9,601 nucleotides of DNA from Paracoccaceae bacterium (GCA_024304875.1 JAMWZF010000096.1:1-9601), one strand, 5' to 3'; shown: positions 1-8,152, counted from the first letter of the stretch. The notes: generated by a model from the letters alone, not told the origin. Numbers and translations: made by a program.

Positions 1-1103
1 CGGGCCTGTGGTACCGGCCGGCCTACTTCCCGCGGCCGGGCGACCGGGACTGGCGCACGGCCTGCGACCGCGAGGTCGGCCACGTCCGGGGGGCCGTCGG
101 CGTCGCCGATGTCTCCACCCTTGGCAAGATCGACGTGCAGGGCCCGGACGCGGGCGCCTTCCTCGACTTCGTCTACACGAACACGATGTCGACCCTCGCC
201 GAGGGAACGGTCCGCTACGGCCTGATGCTGCGCGAGGACGGGCACGTCATGGACGACGGCACCTGCGCCCGCCTCGGGGCGGAGCGCTTCCTCGTCACCA
301 CCACGACCGCCGCCGCCGGTCAGGTCATGGCCCACCTCGACTTCGCCGCGCAGGTGCTGCGGCCGGACCTGCGGGTCCACATCGCCTCTGTCACCGAACA
401 CTGGGCGCAGTTCGCCGTGGCGGGGCCCGAGGCGGATACGCTGCTCGAGGGGCTGCTCGATCTCTCGCCGGACCTTCCCTTCATGGGCTGCCGCCCGGCC
501 ACCGTCGCGGGCACCGAAGGGCGCCTGTTCCGCATCTCCTTCTCCGGCGAACGAGGATACGAGGTCGCCGTCCCCGCCCGCTACGGCGCCAGCCTCTGGC
601 GCTTGCTGGTGGCGCAGGCCGAGAGCCTCGGGGGAGGGGCCTACGGGATGGAGGCGCTGAACGTCCTGCGGATCGAGAAGGGCTTTCTCACCCATGCCGA
701 ACTGCACGGACGGACCACGGCCTACGACCTGGGGCTGCAGGGCATGATGTCGGGCAGGAAGGACTTCATCGGCCGGGCCGCCGCCGGCCGGCCGGGGCTG
801 GTCGACCCCGGTCGCCAGCGGCTCGTCGGGCTGAAACCGATGGCCGGGGGCCGCCTGCTGGCCGGGGCGCACCTGTTCGACGCCGCCGGCGCGCAAAAAC
901 CGGAGACCGACCTCGGCTACATCACCTCGGCCTGCCATTCGCCGACGCTCGGCCACGACCTTGCCCTCGGCTTCCTGTCCCGCGGGCCCGAACGGATCGG
1001 CACGACGGTCCGCATGGTCGACCGCATGCGCGGCGTGGAGACGCTCTGCCGGGTGACCGATCCGGTGGCCGTCGACCCCGAGGGAGGGCGGATGCGTGGC
1101 TAG
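1..1103 (+). CDS. soxA: Sarcosine oxidase alpha subunit, C-terminal part (5'-truncated by window edge)
   Basis: The first complete codon is at position 3 and 366 residues are visible, against roughly 1000 for the family, so the dinucleotide-binding N-terminal part lies before the window. What remains is the GcvT/aminomethyltransferase-like half, which accepts the methyl-derived one-carbon unit on tetrahydrofolate. Family-typical stretches by visible residue are GLWYRPAYFPRPG (1-13), STLGKIDVQGPD (around 37-48), YGLMLREDG (72-80), FSGERGYEV (around 180-188) and EALNVLRIEKGF (217-228). Known role: the alpha, beta, gamma, delta complex oxidises sarcosine to glycine in the cytoplasm and yields hydrogen peroxide and 5,10-methylene-THF. 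The TAG stop lies inside the start of soxG, as in soxBDAG operons. The frame is intact to its stop. A dimethylglycine or sarcosine dehydrogenase-like GcvT protein is possible, but the adjacent gamma subunit makes soxA much more likely. Confidence 0.93.
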   Translation, partial: GLWYRPAYFPRPGDRDWRTACDREVGHVRGAVGVADVSTLGKIDVQGPDAGAFLDFVYTNTMSTLAEGTVRYGLMLREDGHVMDDGTCARLGAERFLVTTTTAAAGQVMAHLDFAAQVLRPDLRVHIASVTEHWAQFAVAGPEADTLLEGLLDLSPDLPFMGCRPATVAGTEGRLFRISFSGERGYEVAVPARYGASLWRLLVAQAESLGGGAYGMEALNVLRIEKGFLTHAELHGRTTAYDLGLQGMMSGRKDFIGRAAAGRPGLVDPGRQRLVGLKPMAGGRLLAGAHLFDAAGAQKPETDLGYITSACHSPTLGHDLALGFLSRGPERIGTTVRMVDRMRGVETLCRVTDPVAVDPEGGRMRG

Positions 1104-1605
1104 GCTGGTGGCGACGGACCCTTTCGCAGACGGCCTCCCGCTCGAGGGGGCGGGGGTGGCCGTCACGGCCCACGACCCGGGGTCGATGACGCTGATCTTC
1201 GCCGAGACCGGAGCGCAGGTCGGCGCGCTTGCCGTCCCCGCCCCCGGCGACGTCTCCGCCGAGGGTGCGGCGCGCCTGATCTGGATGGGGCCGGGGCAGG
1301 CCCTGCTGACCGGCGCGCCGCCGCCGGAGGGCCACGTGACGGTCGATCAGTCCGACGGCTGGGCGGTGGCCAGGATCACCGGAGAGGCCGGACCGACGGT
1401 CCTGGCCCGTCTTGTTCCGCTTGACCTGCGCAGGGCGGTCTTTCCCGCCGGCCGAACGGCGCGGACGCTGATCGGCCACATGACGGGCTCGGTCACGCGG
1501 ATCGACGACGACACGCTCGAGGTCATGGTCATGCGGTCCATGGCGGGGACCCTGGTGCACGACCTTGCCCGCGCGATCCGAACGGCGCGGCGCCACAGCG
1601 TCTGA
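1096..1605 (+). CDS. soxG: Sarcosine oxidase gamma subunit
   Basis: Encodes 169 residues, slightly short of the usual 180-200. The gamma subunit is a small GcvT-like component of the heterotetrameric sarcosine oxidase and contacts the alpha subunit. The C-terminal half reads as the family does: DQSDGWAVARI around residues 84-94, LARLVPLDLR around 103-112, then ARTLIGHM and a VMVMRSMAGTLVHDL segment near the end. I chose the GTG at 1096 because it has a Shine-Dalgarno-like AGGGAGG at 1081-1087 and overlaps the end of soxA by 8 bp, which suggests translational coupling. The nearby ATG at 1092 is in the soxA frame and reaches a stop after three codons. This is the last gene of the operon; the next gene starts 159 bp on and appears to have its own promoter. 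Confidence 0.92.
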   Translation: MARLVATDPFADGLPLEGAGVAVTAHDPGSMTLIFAETGAQVGALAVPAPGDVSAEGAARLIWMGPGQALLTGAPPPEGHVTVDQSDGWAVARITGEAGPTVLARLVPLDLRRAVFPAGRTARTLIGHMTGSVTRIDDDTLEVMVMRSMAGTLVHDLARAIRTARRHSV

Positions 1606-1636
1606 CCTCCCGGGCGGACCGCCCCTGCTTCGGGCT

Positions 1637-1658
1637 GGCCCAAATACTCATCTTCCGG
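1637..1658. other. AT-rich intergenic motif CAAATACTC with flanks
   Basis: Downstream of soxG, CAAATACTC (1641-1649) stands out from very GC-rich flanks; on the reverse strand it reads GAGTATTTG. I recall similar GAGTATTTGG...GATGAAG strings recurring after genes in Rhodobacteraceae genomes, but this is memory and not a search. It sits 32-53 bp past the soxG stop, so a transcript-end or processing role is possible. GC-rich inverted repeats flank it (GGGCGG-A-CCGCCC at 1612-1624 and CCGGGC-GCCG-GCCCGG at 1692-1707), neither followed by a T-run. Confidence 0.3.
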
Positions 1659-1728
1659 AGCCACTCCTCCACCCGCCGCGACGCCGCCTGCCCGGGCGCC
1701 GGCCCGGCGGGACCCGCAGCGGCACCCC

Positions 1729-1757
1729 TTGCCGCTCCGCGCCGCAGGGCCGATATT
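1729..1757 (+). promoter_or_regulatory. Candidate sigma-70 promoter of dnaG, probably leaderless
   Basis: TTGCCG (1729-1734) and GATATT (1752-1757) are separated by 17 bp and each matches the sigma-70 consensus at 4 of 6 positions. Transcription would begin about 7 bp after the -10 box, at or next to the A of the dnaG ATG (1765). There is no Shine-Dalgarno sequence at normal distance from that ATG; the nearest AGGG is at 1746-1749, 15 bp away. This agrees with a leaderless mRNA. Prediction by eye only. Confidence 0.4.
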
Positions 1758-1764
1758 GGCGCCC

Positions 1765-3702
1765 ATGTCCCTGCCCCCCGGATTCCTCGACGAGCTGCGC
1801 GGCCGCCTGAGCCTGGCCCAGGTCGTCGGTCGCAAGGTCATGTGGGACAACCGCAAGTCCAACCCGGGCAAGGGCGACATGTGGGCGCCGTGCCCGTTCC
1901 ACCAGGAAAAGACGGCGAGCTTCCACGTCGACGACCGCAAGGGGTACTACTACTGCTTCGGCTGCCACGCGAAGGGCGACGCCATCTCCTTCGTGCGCGA
2001 GACCGAGAACGTGGAGTTCGTCGAGGCGATCCGCATCCTCGCCGACGAGGCCGGCCTGCCGATGCCCGAGCGCGACCCGCAGGCGCGAGCGAAGGCCGAC
2101 CGCCGGACCCAGCTCGCCGAGGTCATGGAGATGGCGGTGCAGTTCTTCCGCCTTCAGCTCAAGACCGGGGCGGGGACAGCGGCGCGGACCTACATCACCG
2201 AGCGAAGGGGCCTGACGCAGAAGGCGCTGGAGCATTGGGAGATCGGCTATGCCCCGCAGGGCTGGCAGAACCTGGCGGACCACCTGAAGGGCAAGGGCGT
2301 CGATCCCGAGCTGATGCTGGCCGCCGGCCTCGTCCGTGCCTCGGACAAGGGGCGCGAGCCCTACGACACGTTTCGCGACCGCCTGATGTTCCCGATCCGC
2401 GACGGCCGGGGCCGCTGCATCGCCTTCGGCGGCCGGGCGATGGATCCGAACGACAACGCGAAATACCTGAACTCTCCGGAAACCGAGCTCTTCGACAAGT
2501 CCCGCGCCCTCTACAACCATGCCCCCGCGCGCGAGGCGGCGGGCAGGGGGCAGCCGCTGCTGGTGGCCGAGGGCTACATGGACGTGATCGCCCTCTCCGA
2601 GGCGGGGTTCGCCGCCACGGTGGCGCCCCTCGGCACCGCGATCACCGAACACCAGCTGGCGCTGATGTGGCGGATCGCGGACGAGCCGATCATCGCGCTC
2701 GACGGCGACACCGCCGGCCTCCGGGCCGCCCTGCGCCTGATCGACGTGGCCCTTCCGCTGCTGCAGGCGGGCAAGAGCCTGCGCTTCGCCCTCCTGCCGG
2801 AAGGCAAGGACCCCGACGACCTGCTGAAAGCCTCCGGCGCCGCCGCGATGGACAAGGTGATCGAGGCCGCGCGGCCCATGGTCGGCCTGCTCTGGCAGCA
2901 GGAGACGGAAGGAAAACGCTTCGACAGTCCCGAGAGGAAGGCCGCCCTCGACAAGGCCTTGCGCGAGAGGCTGAAGCTGATCGTCGACCCCTCGATCCGT
3001 CGGCACTACGGCGACGAGATTGCGGAACTGCGCCGGGCCCTGTTCCGCCCCCCGCGGGCGCCCTGGACCCCCGGCCGAAACAAGCCGCGGCCGACCGCGA
3101 CGCCGGGGGCCAAGGCCAGCGCGCTGGCGATGGACGGTCCGGCCGAGGACCGGCTGCGCGAGGCGGCGATCCTCGCGGTGCTGATCGCCAACCCGGTCGC
3201 GCTGAACCGATTCGAAGGGCAGCTGGAGGCGCTGGAACTGGTGGACGGCGAACACGCCCGGCTGCGCGACGCGCTCCTGCGGGTCGAGCACGTCGGCGAC
3301 TGCCGGGCCGAAATTGTCCGTCAGATCGGGACGGAGGCGCTTGAAAAGCTGTTTGCCCACCCCCACGTGGCCATCATCCCGGCGGTGCGCCGCCCGGGTG
3401 ACTTGGACCTGGCCGAGATGTGCCTGGCCGAGGAATTCGCCAAACTGGCCGCGCGCCGGGGACATGCGATGGAAATTGCCGAGGCGGAAGAAGAGCTTGT
3501 GGGCGACCTTGCGGATGAACGCCTGACCGCGAGGCTGATGCAGTCGGCCAGCGCGATGAACCGGGCGGGCCACGAACAGGGCGACGACAGGACGGAATAC
3601 GACACCGGGCCGAACGGAGCCCGGATCAGCCGGGACGAACGCTCGGCATTTGACGAATTACTGGCCCGAATCGGGCATGGACGCGGCGACCGGACGGATT
3701 AG
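1765..3702 (+). CDS. dnaG: DNA primase
   Basis: Encodes 645 residues, normal for an alphaproteobacterial DnaG. Primase makes the RNA primers for leading-strand start and Okazaki fragments at the replication fork, acting with the DnaB helicase. The N-terminal CHC2 zinc-binding domain has CPFH (Cys43, His46) and CFGC (Cys64, Cys67). The RNA polymerase domain includes KYLNSPET (233-240), and the TOPRIM centre has Glu269 in EGYMDV and the ALDGDTAG motif (311-318, Asp313 and Asp315), followed by KDPDD (348-352). A proline- and basic-rich linker (about 428-450) leads to the C-terminal helicase-binding region. I chose the ATG at 1765 because MSLPPGFLDEL is the usual start in this group; an in-frame TTG at 1729 would add 12 atypical residues. 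rpoD follows after 118 bp. rpsU, the E. coli partner, is absent upstream. Confidence 0.98.
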   Translation: MSLPPGFLDELRGRLSLAQVVGRKVMWDNRKSNPGKGDMWAPCPFHQEKTASFHVDDRKGYYYCFGCHAKGDAISFVRETENVEFVEAIRILADEAGLPMPERDPQARAKADRRTQLAEVMEMAVQFFRLQLKTGAGTAARTYITERRGLTQKALEHWEIGYAPQGWQNLADHLKGKGVDPELMLAAGLVRASDKGREPYDTFRDRLMFPIRDGRGRCIAFGGRAMDPNDNAKYLNSPETELFDKSRALYNHAPAREAAGRGQPLLVAEGYMDVIALSEAGFAATVAPLGTAITEHQLALMWRIADEPIIALDGDTAGLRAALRLIDVALPLLQAGKSLRFALLPEGKDPDDLLKASGAAAMDKVIEAARPMVGLLWQQETEGKRFDSPERKAALDKALRERLKLIVDPSIRRHYGDEIAELRRALFRPPRAPWTPGRNKPRPTATPGAKASALAMDGPAEDRLREAAILAVLIANPVALNRFEGQLEALELVDGEHARLRDALLRVEHVGDCRAEIVRQIGTEALEKLFAHPHVAIIPAVRRPGDLDLAEMCLAEEFAKLAARRGHAMEIAEAEEELVGDLADERLTARLMQSASAMNRAGHEQGDDRTEYDTGPNGARISRDERSAFDELLARIGHGRGDRTD

Positions 3703-3719
3703 GTCACGCATAGGCAAAA

Positions 3720-3737
3720 CAACCGCGGGGGCGGTTG
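3720..3737 (+). terminator. Hairpin after dnaG, possible attenuator or weak terminator
   Basis: CAACCGC (3720-3726) and GCGGTTG (3731-3737) form a perfect 7-bp stem with a GGGG loop, starting 18 bp past the dnaG stop. No T-run follows, so it is not a classical intrinsic terminator. It could partly stop transcription from dnaG into rpoD, mark an RNA processing site (as known for the E. coli dnaG-rpoD spacer), or stabilise the dnaG 3' end. Confidence 0.4.
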
Positions 3738-3795
3738 CGAATCACCGGGGGCACGGGTTGATTCGTGAGAACCCGAATCACCTGACGTGATTCGG
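3738..3795. promoter_or_regulatory. Cluster of four CGAATCA elements with GANTC sites upstream of rpoD
   Basis: The heptamer CGAATCA occurs four times in alternating orientation: 3738-3744 (+), 3759-3765 (-), 3774-3780 (+) and 3788-3794 (-). Each contains a GANTC site, at 3739-3743, 3760-3764, 3775-3779 and 3789-3793. The last two lie in a perfect 9-bp inverted repeat, CCGAATCAC (3773-3781) and GTGATTCGG (3787-3795), with spacer CTGAC. The middle pair is a 7-bp inverted repeat with an 8-bp spacer. GANTC is the CcrM methylation target in alphaproteobacteria. I could not place a convincing -35/-10 pair here, so a promoter role is inferred from the site density and from position just upstream of rpoD. 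Confidence 0.5.
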
Positions 3796-3808
3796 TTCAG
3801 CCCCGGCA

Positions 3809-3814
3809 AAGGAG
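3809..3814 (+). promoter_or_regulatory. Ribosome binding site of rpoD
   Basis: AAGGAG lies 6 bp before the ATG at 3821. It is the strongest Shine-Dalgarno in the window and contrasts with dnaG, which has none. Confidence 0.85.
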
Positions 3815-3820
3815 CTTTGA

Positions 3821-5806
<1,986 letters not shown>

Positions 5807-5810
5807 GCGA

Positions 5811-6092
5811 ATGTCCTGGCTGTCCAAACTCTTCGGCGGCGGCGCCTCGGATACCGCCGCCCCGCAGTCCGCGTCGGAGGTCTACAAGGAGTTCCGCATT
5901 GTCCCGCAGCCGATCAGGGAGTCCGGCGGCCACCGCATCGCCGCCCGGATCGAGAAGCAGATCGGCGGGGAGACCAGGGCGCACGAACTGGTCCGCGCCG
6001 ACGTGATCTCGGACTACGATCAGGCGGTGGAGGCGAGCCTCGCCAAGGCCCGGCAGATCATCGACGAACAGGGCGACCGGCTCTTCGGTTAG
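5811..6092 (+). CDS. HlyU-family small protein of unknown function
   Basis: Encodes 93 residues. The N-terminus MSWLSKLFGGG is followed by a low-complexity linker (about 12-22) and a conserved-looking domain (about 25-92): YKEFRIVPQPIRESGGHRIAARIEKQIGGETRAHELVRAD, then VISDYDQAVEASLAKARQIIDEQGDRLF. This resembles the family annotated as 'transcriptional activator HlyU' (PF10115 type) in alphaproteobacteria. The name comes from a Vibrio regulator, yet I see no helix-turn-helix here; the domain looks like beta strands plus one C-terminal helix. Start ATG is 4 bp after the rpoD stop with only a weak AGG (5805-5807) upstream, so it is probably co-transcribed with and translationally coupled to rpoD. 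It ends 12 bp before the stop of the convergent sulfotransferase. The gene looks real; its function is open. Confidence 0.85.
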   Translation: MSWLSKLFGGGASDTAAPQSASEVYKEFRIVPQPIRESGGHRIAARIEKQIGGETRAHELVRADVISDYDQAVEASLAKARQIIDEQGDRLFG

Positions 6093-6121
6093 GGCGGCCT
6101 GTCGCTAGTCCAGCCCGCCTT
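6091..6121. terminator. Imperfect hairpin at the convergent junction
   Basis: AGGGCGG (6091-6097) pairs with CCGCCTT (6115-6121) with one G-T wobble; after a C/C mismatch, CTG (6099-6101) pairs with CAG (6111-6113). It covers the last two bases of the HlyU-family stop codon and the whole sulfotransferase stop codon and could slow polymerase from either side. No T-run follows on either strand, so the call is weak. Confidence 0.25.
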
Positions 6122-7667
6122 CGTAGAACCCCGCCAGTTCTGTCTTGAGCGGCCCGAGGTGCGCCTCGTAGCGCCGCCATTTTTCCACCGACGTGCGGTA
6201 GATCGGCCGGCGGACCTGAGCGGCCGAGAGGGTGCGCACCTCCTTGGCCGCCCTGTGGTCGAGACAGGCCGGGTCCCAGTCGAGCCCGAGGAATTCGACC
6301 AGCCGCCGGGTCGTGCTCTCCGTGTCCGTCACCATGTCCTCGTACCGGACCGGCAGCAGGGGGTTCGGCAGCGCCTGTGCCCAATGCTCCATGAGCCGGC
6401 GGTACTGCCTGTAATAACGCCCAAGGTCGCCGAGGTCGCGGGTATAGGCGTGCCAGGGCGACAGGCGCTGCAGGTAGCAGCTGACGCAGGTGTCCATCGG
6501 ATCGCGCAGGGCGTGCAGGATGCGGGCGCGCGGCAGGATCCGCGCGATCAGGCCCAGATACTCGAAATTGTGCAAGTTCTTGTCCACGATCCGGGCGGCC
6601 CCGCCGCCGCCGGATCGGATTTCGTCAAGGTATCTCCGCCCATGCGCCGCCGCCTGAGTGTCGGTCAGGCCCCGGATCCGGGCTGCGAGGGCGGGGCCGT
6701 CATGCTCGGCAATGCCGAGATCGCGGACGATGTCCCGCAGCGCGTTGCTCTCGCCGACGCCTCCGATCTCGCCGTGCCGGGTCAGAACCTGCTCCATCAA
6801 GGTGCTTCCCGACCGCGGCATCCCGACGATCAGCACCGGCGTGTCGTCCGCCAGGCCGGAGCGCCCCATGTAGTCGGCACGGGTCAGCGAGGTCTGGGCG
6901 GCGATGAAGGCCGCGTAGCGGTGCGCATCGTGCCGGATGCCCTCGGCCGCATTCGCCTCTGCCGTCAGCGCCATTGCCCGGCCATGGTGGCCGAGATCGT
7001 CCTCCATCTTGGCCAGCACCCGGCGACAACGGGCAATCTGCTGGGGCGCGGTCTGGGCGGGGACGATGACGTCCTTGAAGTGCCGGTAGAGCGGGTCATC
7101 CGCCGTGATCGTCGCCGCGCTGGCGTAGATCCCATAGAGATGCGACAGTTCCGGCCGGTCCGCAAAGAGCGCGCGGCAGGCCTCCGCCGCCTCGGTCAGA
7201 CGCCCGGCGCTGAGCAGGGCCGTCGCCCGCTGCATCCGCGTCTGCGGATGATCGGCGCGGAGGGCGAGGGCTGCGTCCAGCGTGGCGACCTCATCCTCGA
7301 AGCGGTCCATCCGGTGCTGGGTGGCGGCGAGAACATAGAGAACGTCGGGGTCCTTCGGGGCCACCTTGCGGGCGGTGTCCAGAAAGGTCAGCGCGGCCTC
7401 GAAATCCGACATTGCCGCACTGGCCTGCGCGGCTTCCATCAGGGCGGGCAGGTTGCGCTTGGCCGTCTTCAGCGCCGCCTCTGCCGCGCGCCGGGCGCGT
7501 GAATAGGACCGGGTGCCCCGGTTGTGCAATTGGGCCAGGGTGGTCAGCAGGGTCACGTCGCGCGGGGCCCTCTTCAGCGCGTCCTCGACAAGGCGCACCG
7601 CCTCGGTCGTCCGGCCGGCGCGGACCAGGGCGGTGACGGTGGCTCCGAATGAGGATTTGCCTGCCAT
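6105..7667 (-). CDS. Tetratricopeptide-repeat sulfotransferase family protein
   Basis: Encodes about 520 residues. The N-terminal part (about 1-240) is helical, with TPR-like repeats such as GRTTEAVRLVEDALKRAPRDVTLL and ADHPQTRMQRATALLSAGRLTEAAEACRAL. The C-terminal part is a PAPS-dependent sulfotransferase: the 5'-phosphosulfate loop VGMPRSGSTLMEQVL (about 281-295) and the 3'-phosphate region ILHALRDPMDTCVSCY (about 383-398), ending in YRTSVEKWRRYEAHLGPL. The substrate is unknown; related two-part proteins are common in marine and soil alphaproteobacteria. No signal peptide or membrane segment is seen, so it is probably cytoplasmic. I prefer the ATG at 7667: GGAAG (rc of 7677-7681) lies 9 bp ahead, whereas the ATG at 7676, three codons upstream, abuts that GGAAG. 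It is divergent from yjbQ (65-bp gap) and convergent with the HlyU-family gene. Confidence 0.9.
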   Translation of the reverse strand: MAGKSSFGATVTALVRAGRTTEAVRLVEDALKRAPRDVTLLTTLAQLHNRGTRSYSRARRAAEAALKTAKRNLPALMEAAQASAAMSDFEAALTFLDTARKVAPKDPDVLYVLAATQHRMDRFEDEVATLDAALALRADHPQTRMQRATALLSAGRLTEAAEACRALFADRPELSHLYGIYASAATITADDPLYRHFKDVIVPAQTAPQQIARCRRVLAKMEDDLGHHGRAMALTAEANAAEGIRHDAHRYAAFIAAQTSLTRADYMGRSGLADDTPVLIVGMPRSGSTLMEQVLTRHGEIGGVGESNALRDIVRDLGIAEHDGPALAARIRGLTDTQAAAHGRRYLDEIRSGGGGAARIVDKNLHNFEYLGLIARILPRARILHALRDPMDTCVSCYLQRLSPWHAYTRDLGDLGRYYRQYRRLMEHWAQALPNPLLPVRYEDMVTDTESTTRRLVEFLGLDWDPACLDHRAAKEVRTLSAAQVRRPIYRTSVEKWRRYEAHLGPLKTELAGFYEGGLD

Positions 7668-7687
7668 GCCGTGCATCTTCCACGCGG

Positions 7688-7710
7688 GTCCGCCCCTTGC
7701 AAGTCCGCCC
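7688..7710. repeat. Direct repeat GTCCGCCC flanking CTTGCAA between divergent genes
   Basis: GTCCGCCC occurs at 7688-7695 and 7703-7710, separated by CTTGCAA; with the next G the centre is the 8-bp palindrome CTTGCAAG (7696-7703). The repeat fills much of the 65-bp gap between the sulfotransferase and yjbQ starts, where both promoters should lie. It may be a regulator site; a 15-bp period puts the copies about one and a half helical turns apart. Chance is possible in GC-rich DNA. Confidence 0.35.
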
Positions 7711-7732
7711 GGCGGCGGCGCAGGCTGGCGGC

Positions 7733-8152
7733 ATGCAGACGACCTTCACCATCGAGACCCGCGGCCCCGGCCTCTACGAGTTCACCGCGGAGGTGTCGCG
7801 CTGGCTTCCGCGCGCCAGCGGCCTGCTGACACTCTTGGTCCGGCACACCTCCGCCTCTCTCCTGATCCAGGAAAATGCGGACCCTGATGTGCGGAGCGAC
7901 CTGCGCGCCTACTTTGACCGGCTGGTGCCGCCCTCGGATCGGCCCGAGATGGCCTACCTGACCCACACGATGGAGGGGCCGGACGACATGCCGGCGCATA
8001 TCAAGGCGGCGATGATGCCGGTCAGCTTGTCGATTCCCGTCATGGAGGGCCGGATGCGGCTCGGCAGATGGCAGGGGATCTACCTTTTCGAACATCGCCG
8101 CCGGCCGCACCGGCGCGAGGTGGCGGCCCACCTCGCGCCGGACCGGGGCTAG
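7733..8152 (+). CDS. yjbQ: YjbQ/UPF0047 family protein (secondary thiamine-phosphate synthase-like)
   Basis: Encodes 139 residues, the usual size for UPF0047. Family signatures are HTSASLLIQENADPDV (38-53), LTHTMEGPDDMPAHIK (76-91), SIPVMEGRMRLGRWQGIYLFEHR (100-122) and a basic C-terminal strand. The conserved histidines (38, 78, 89, 121) fit the metal or active-site cluster known in this fold. Members have been reported to have weak thiamine-phosphate synthase activity and to complement thiE mutants, but their main role is unsettled. I chose the ATG at 7733 because MQTTFTIETRGPGLYEFT is the typical start; the frame is open further upstream without family similarity, and that stretch would run into the divergent sulfotransferase. 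The Shine-Dalgarno is weak (AGG at 7722-7724). The stop overlaps that of the convergent dehydrogenase. Confidence 0.92.
   Translation: MQTTFTIETRGPGLYEFTAEVSRWLPRASGLLTLLVRHTSASLLIQENADPDVRSDLRAYFDRLVPPSDRPEMAYLTHTMEGPDDMPAHIKAAMMPVSLSIPVMEGRMRLGRWQGIYLFEHRRRPHRREVAAHLAPDRG
8110..8141. terminator. Perfect 14-bp stem-loop inside the 3' end of yjbQ
   Basis: CCGGCGCGAGGTGG (8110-8123) and CCACCTCGCGCCGG (8128-8141) form an uninterrupted 14-bp stem with a CGGC loop. It ends 8 bp before the yjbQ stop and 7 bp past the dehydrogenase stop as read on the reverse strand. It can form on transcripts of both genes, and its position at the convergence suggests a bidirectional 3'-end structure. No T-run follows on either strand, so it may act with Rho, or protect RNA ends from exonucleases. 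The hairpin is certain as sequence; the role is inferred. Confidence 0.5.

Noticed and set aside
8..1189. Forward open frame rich in Arg, Gly and Pro overlapping soxA.
   Set aside because: It is out of frame with the clear GcvT-domain translation and shows the usual shadow composition of GC-rich DNA.
1612..1624. GGGCGG-A-CCGCCC after soxG, considered as an intrinsic terminator.
   Set aside because: With a realistic loop only 5 bp pair and no T-run follows; such repeats are frequent by chance at this G+C content.
1648..3573. Long open frame antisense to dnaG.
   Set aside because: It mirrors dnaG codon bias; no family features and rich in Arg, Gly, Val and His. dnaG itself has all catalytic motifs.
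6159..7502. Forward 447-codon open frame opposite the sulfotransferase.
   Set aside because: The reverse frame has intact PAPS motifs and TPR-like helices; the forward frame has none and is a composition shadow.
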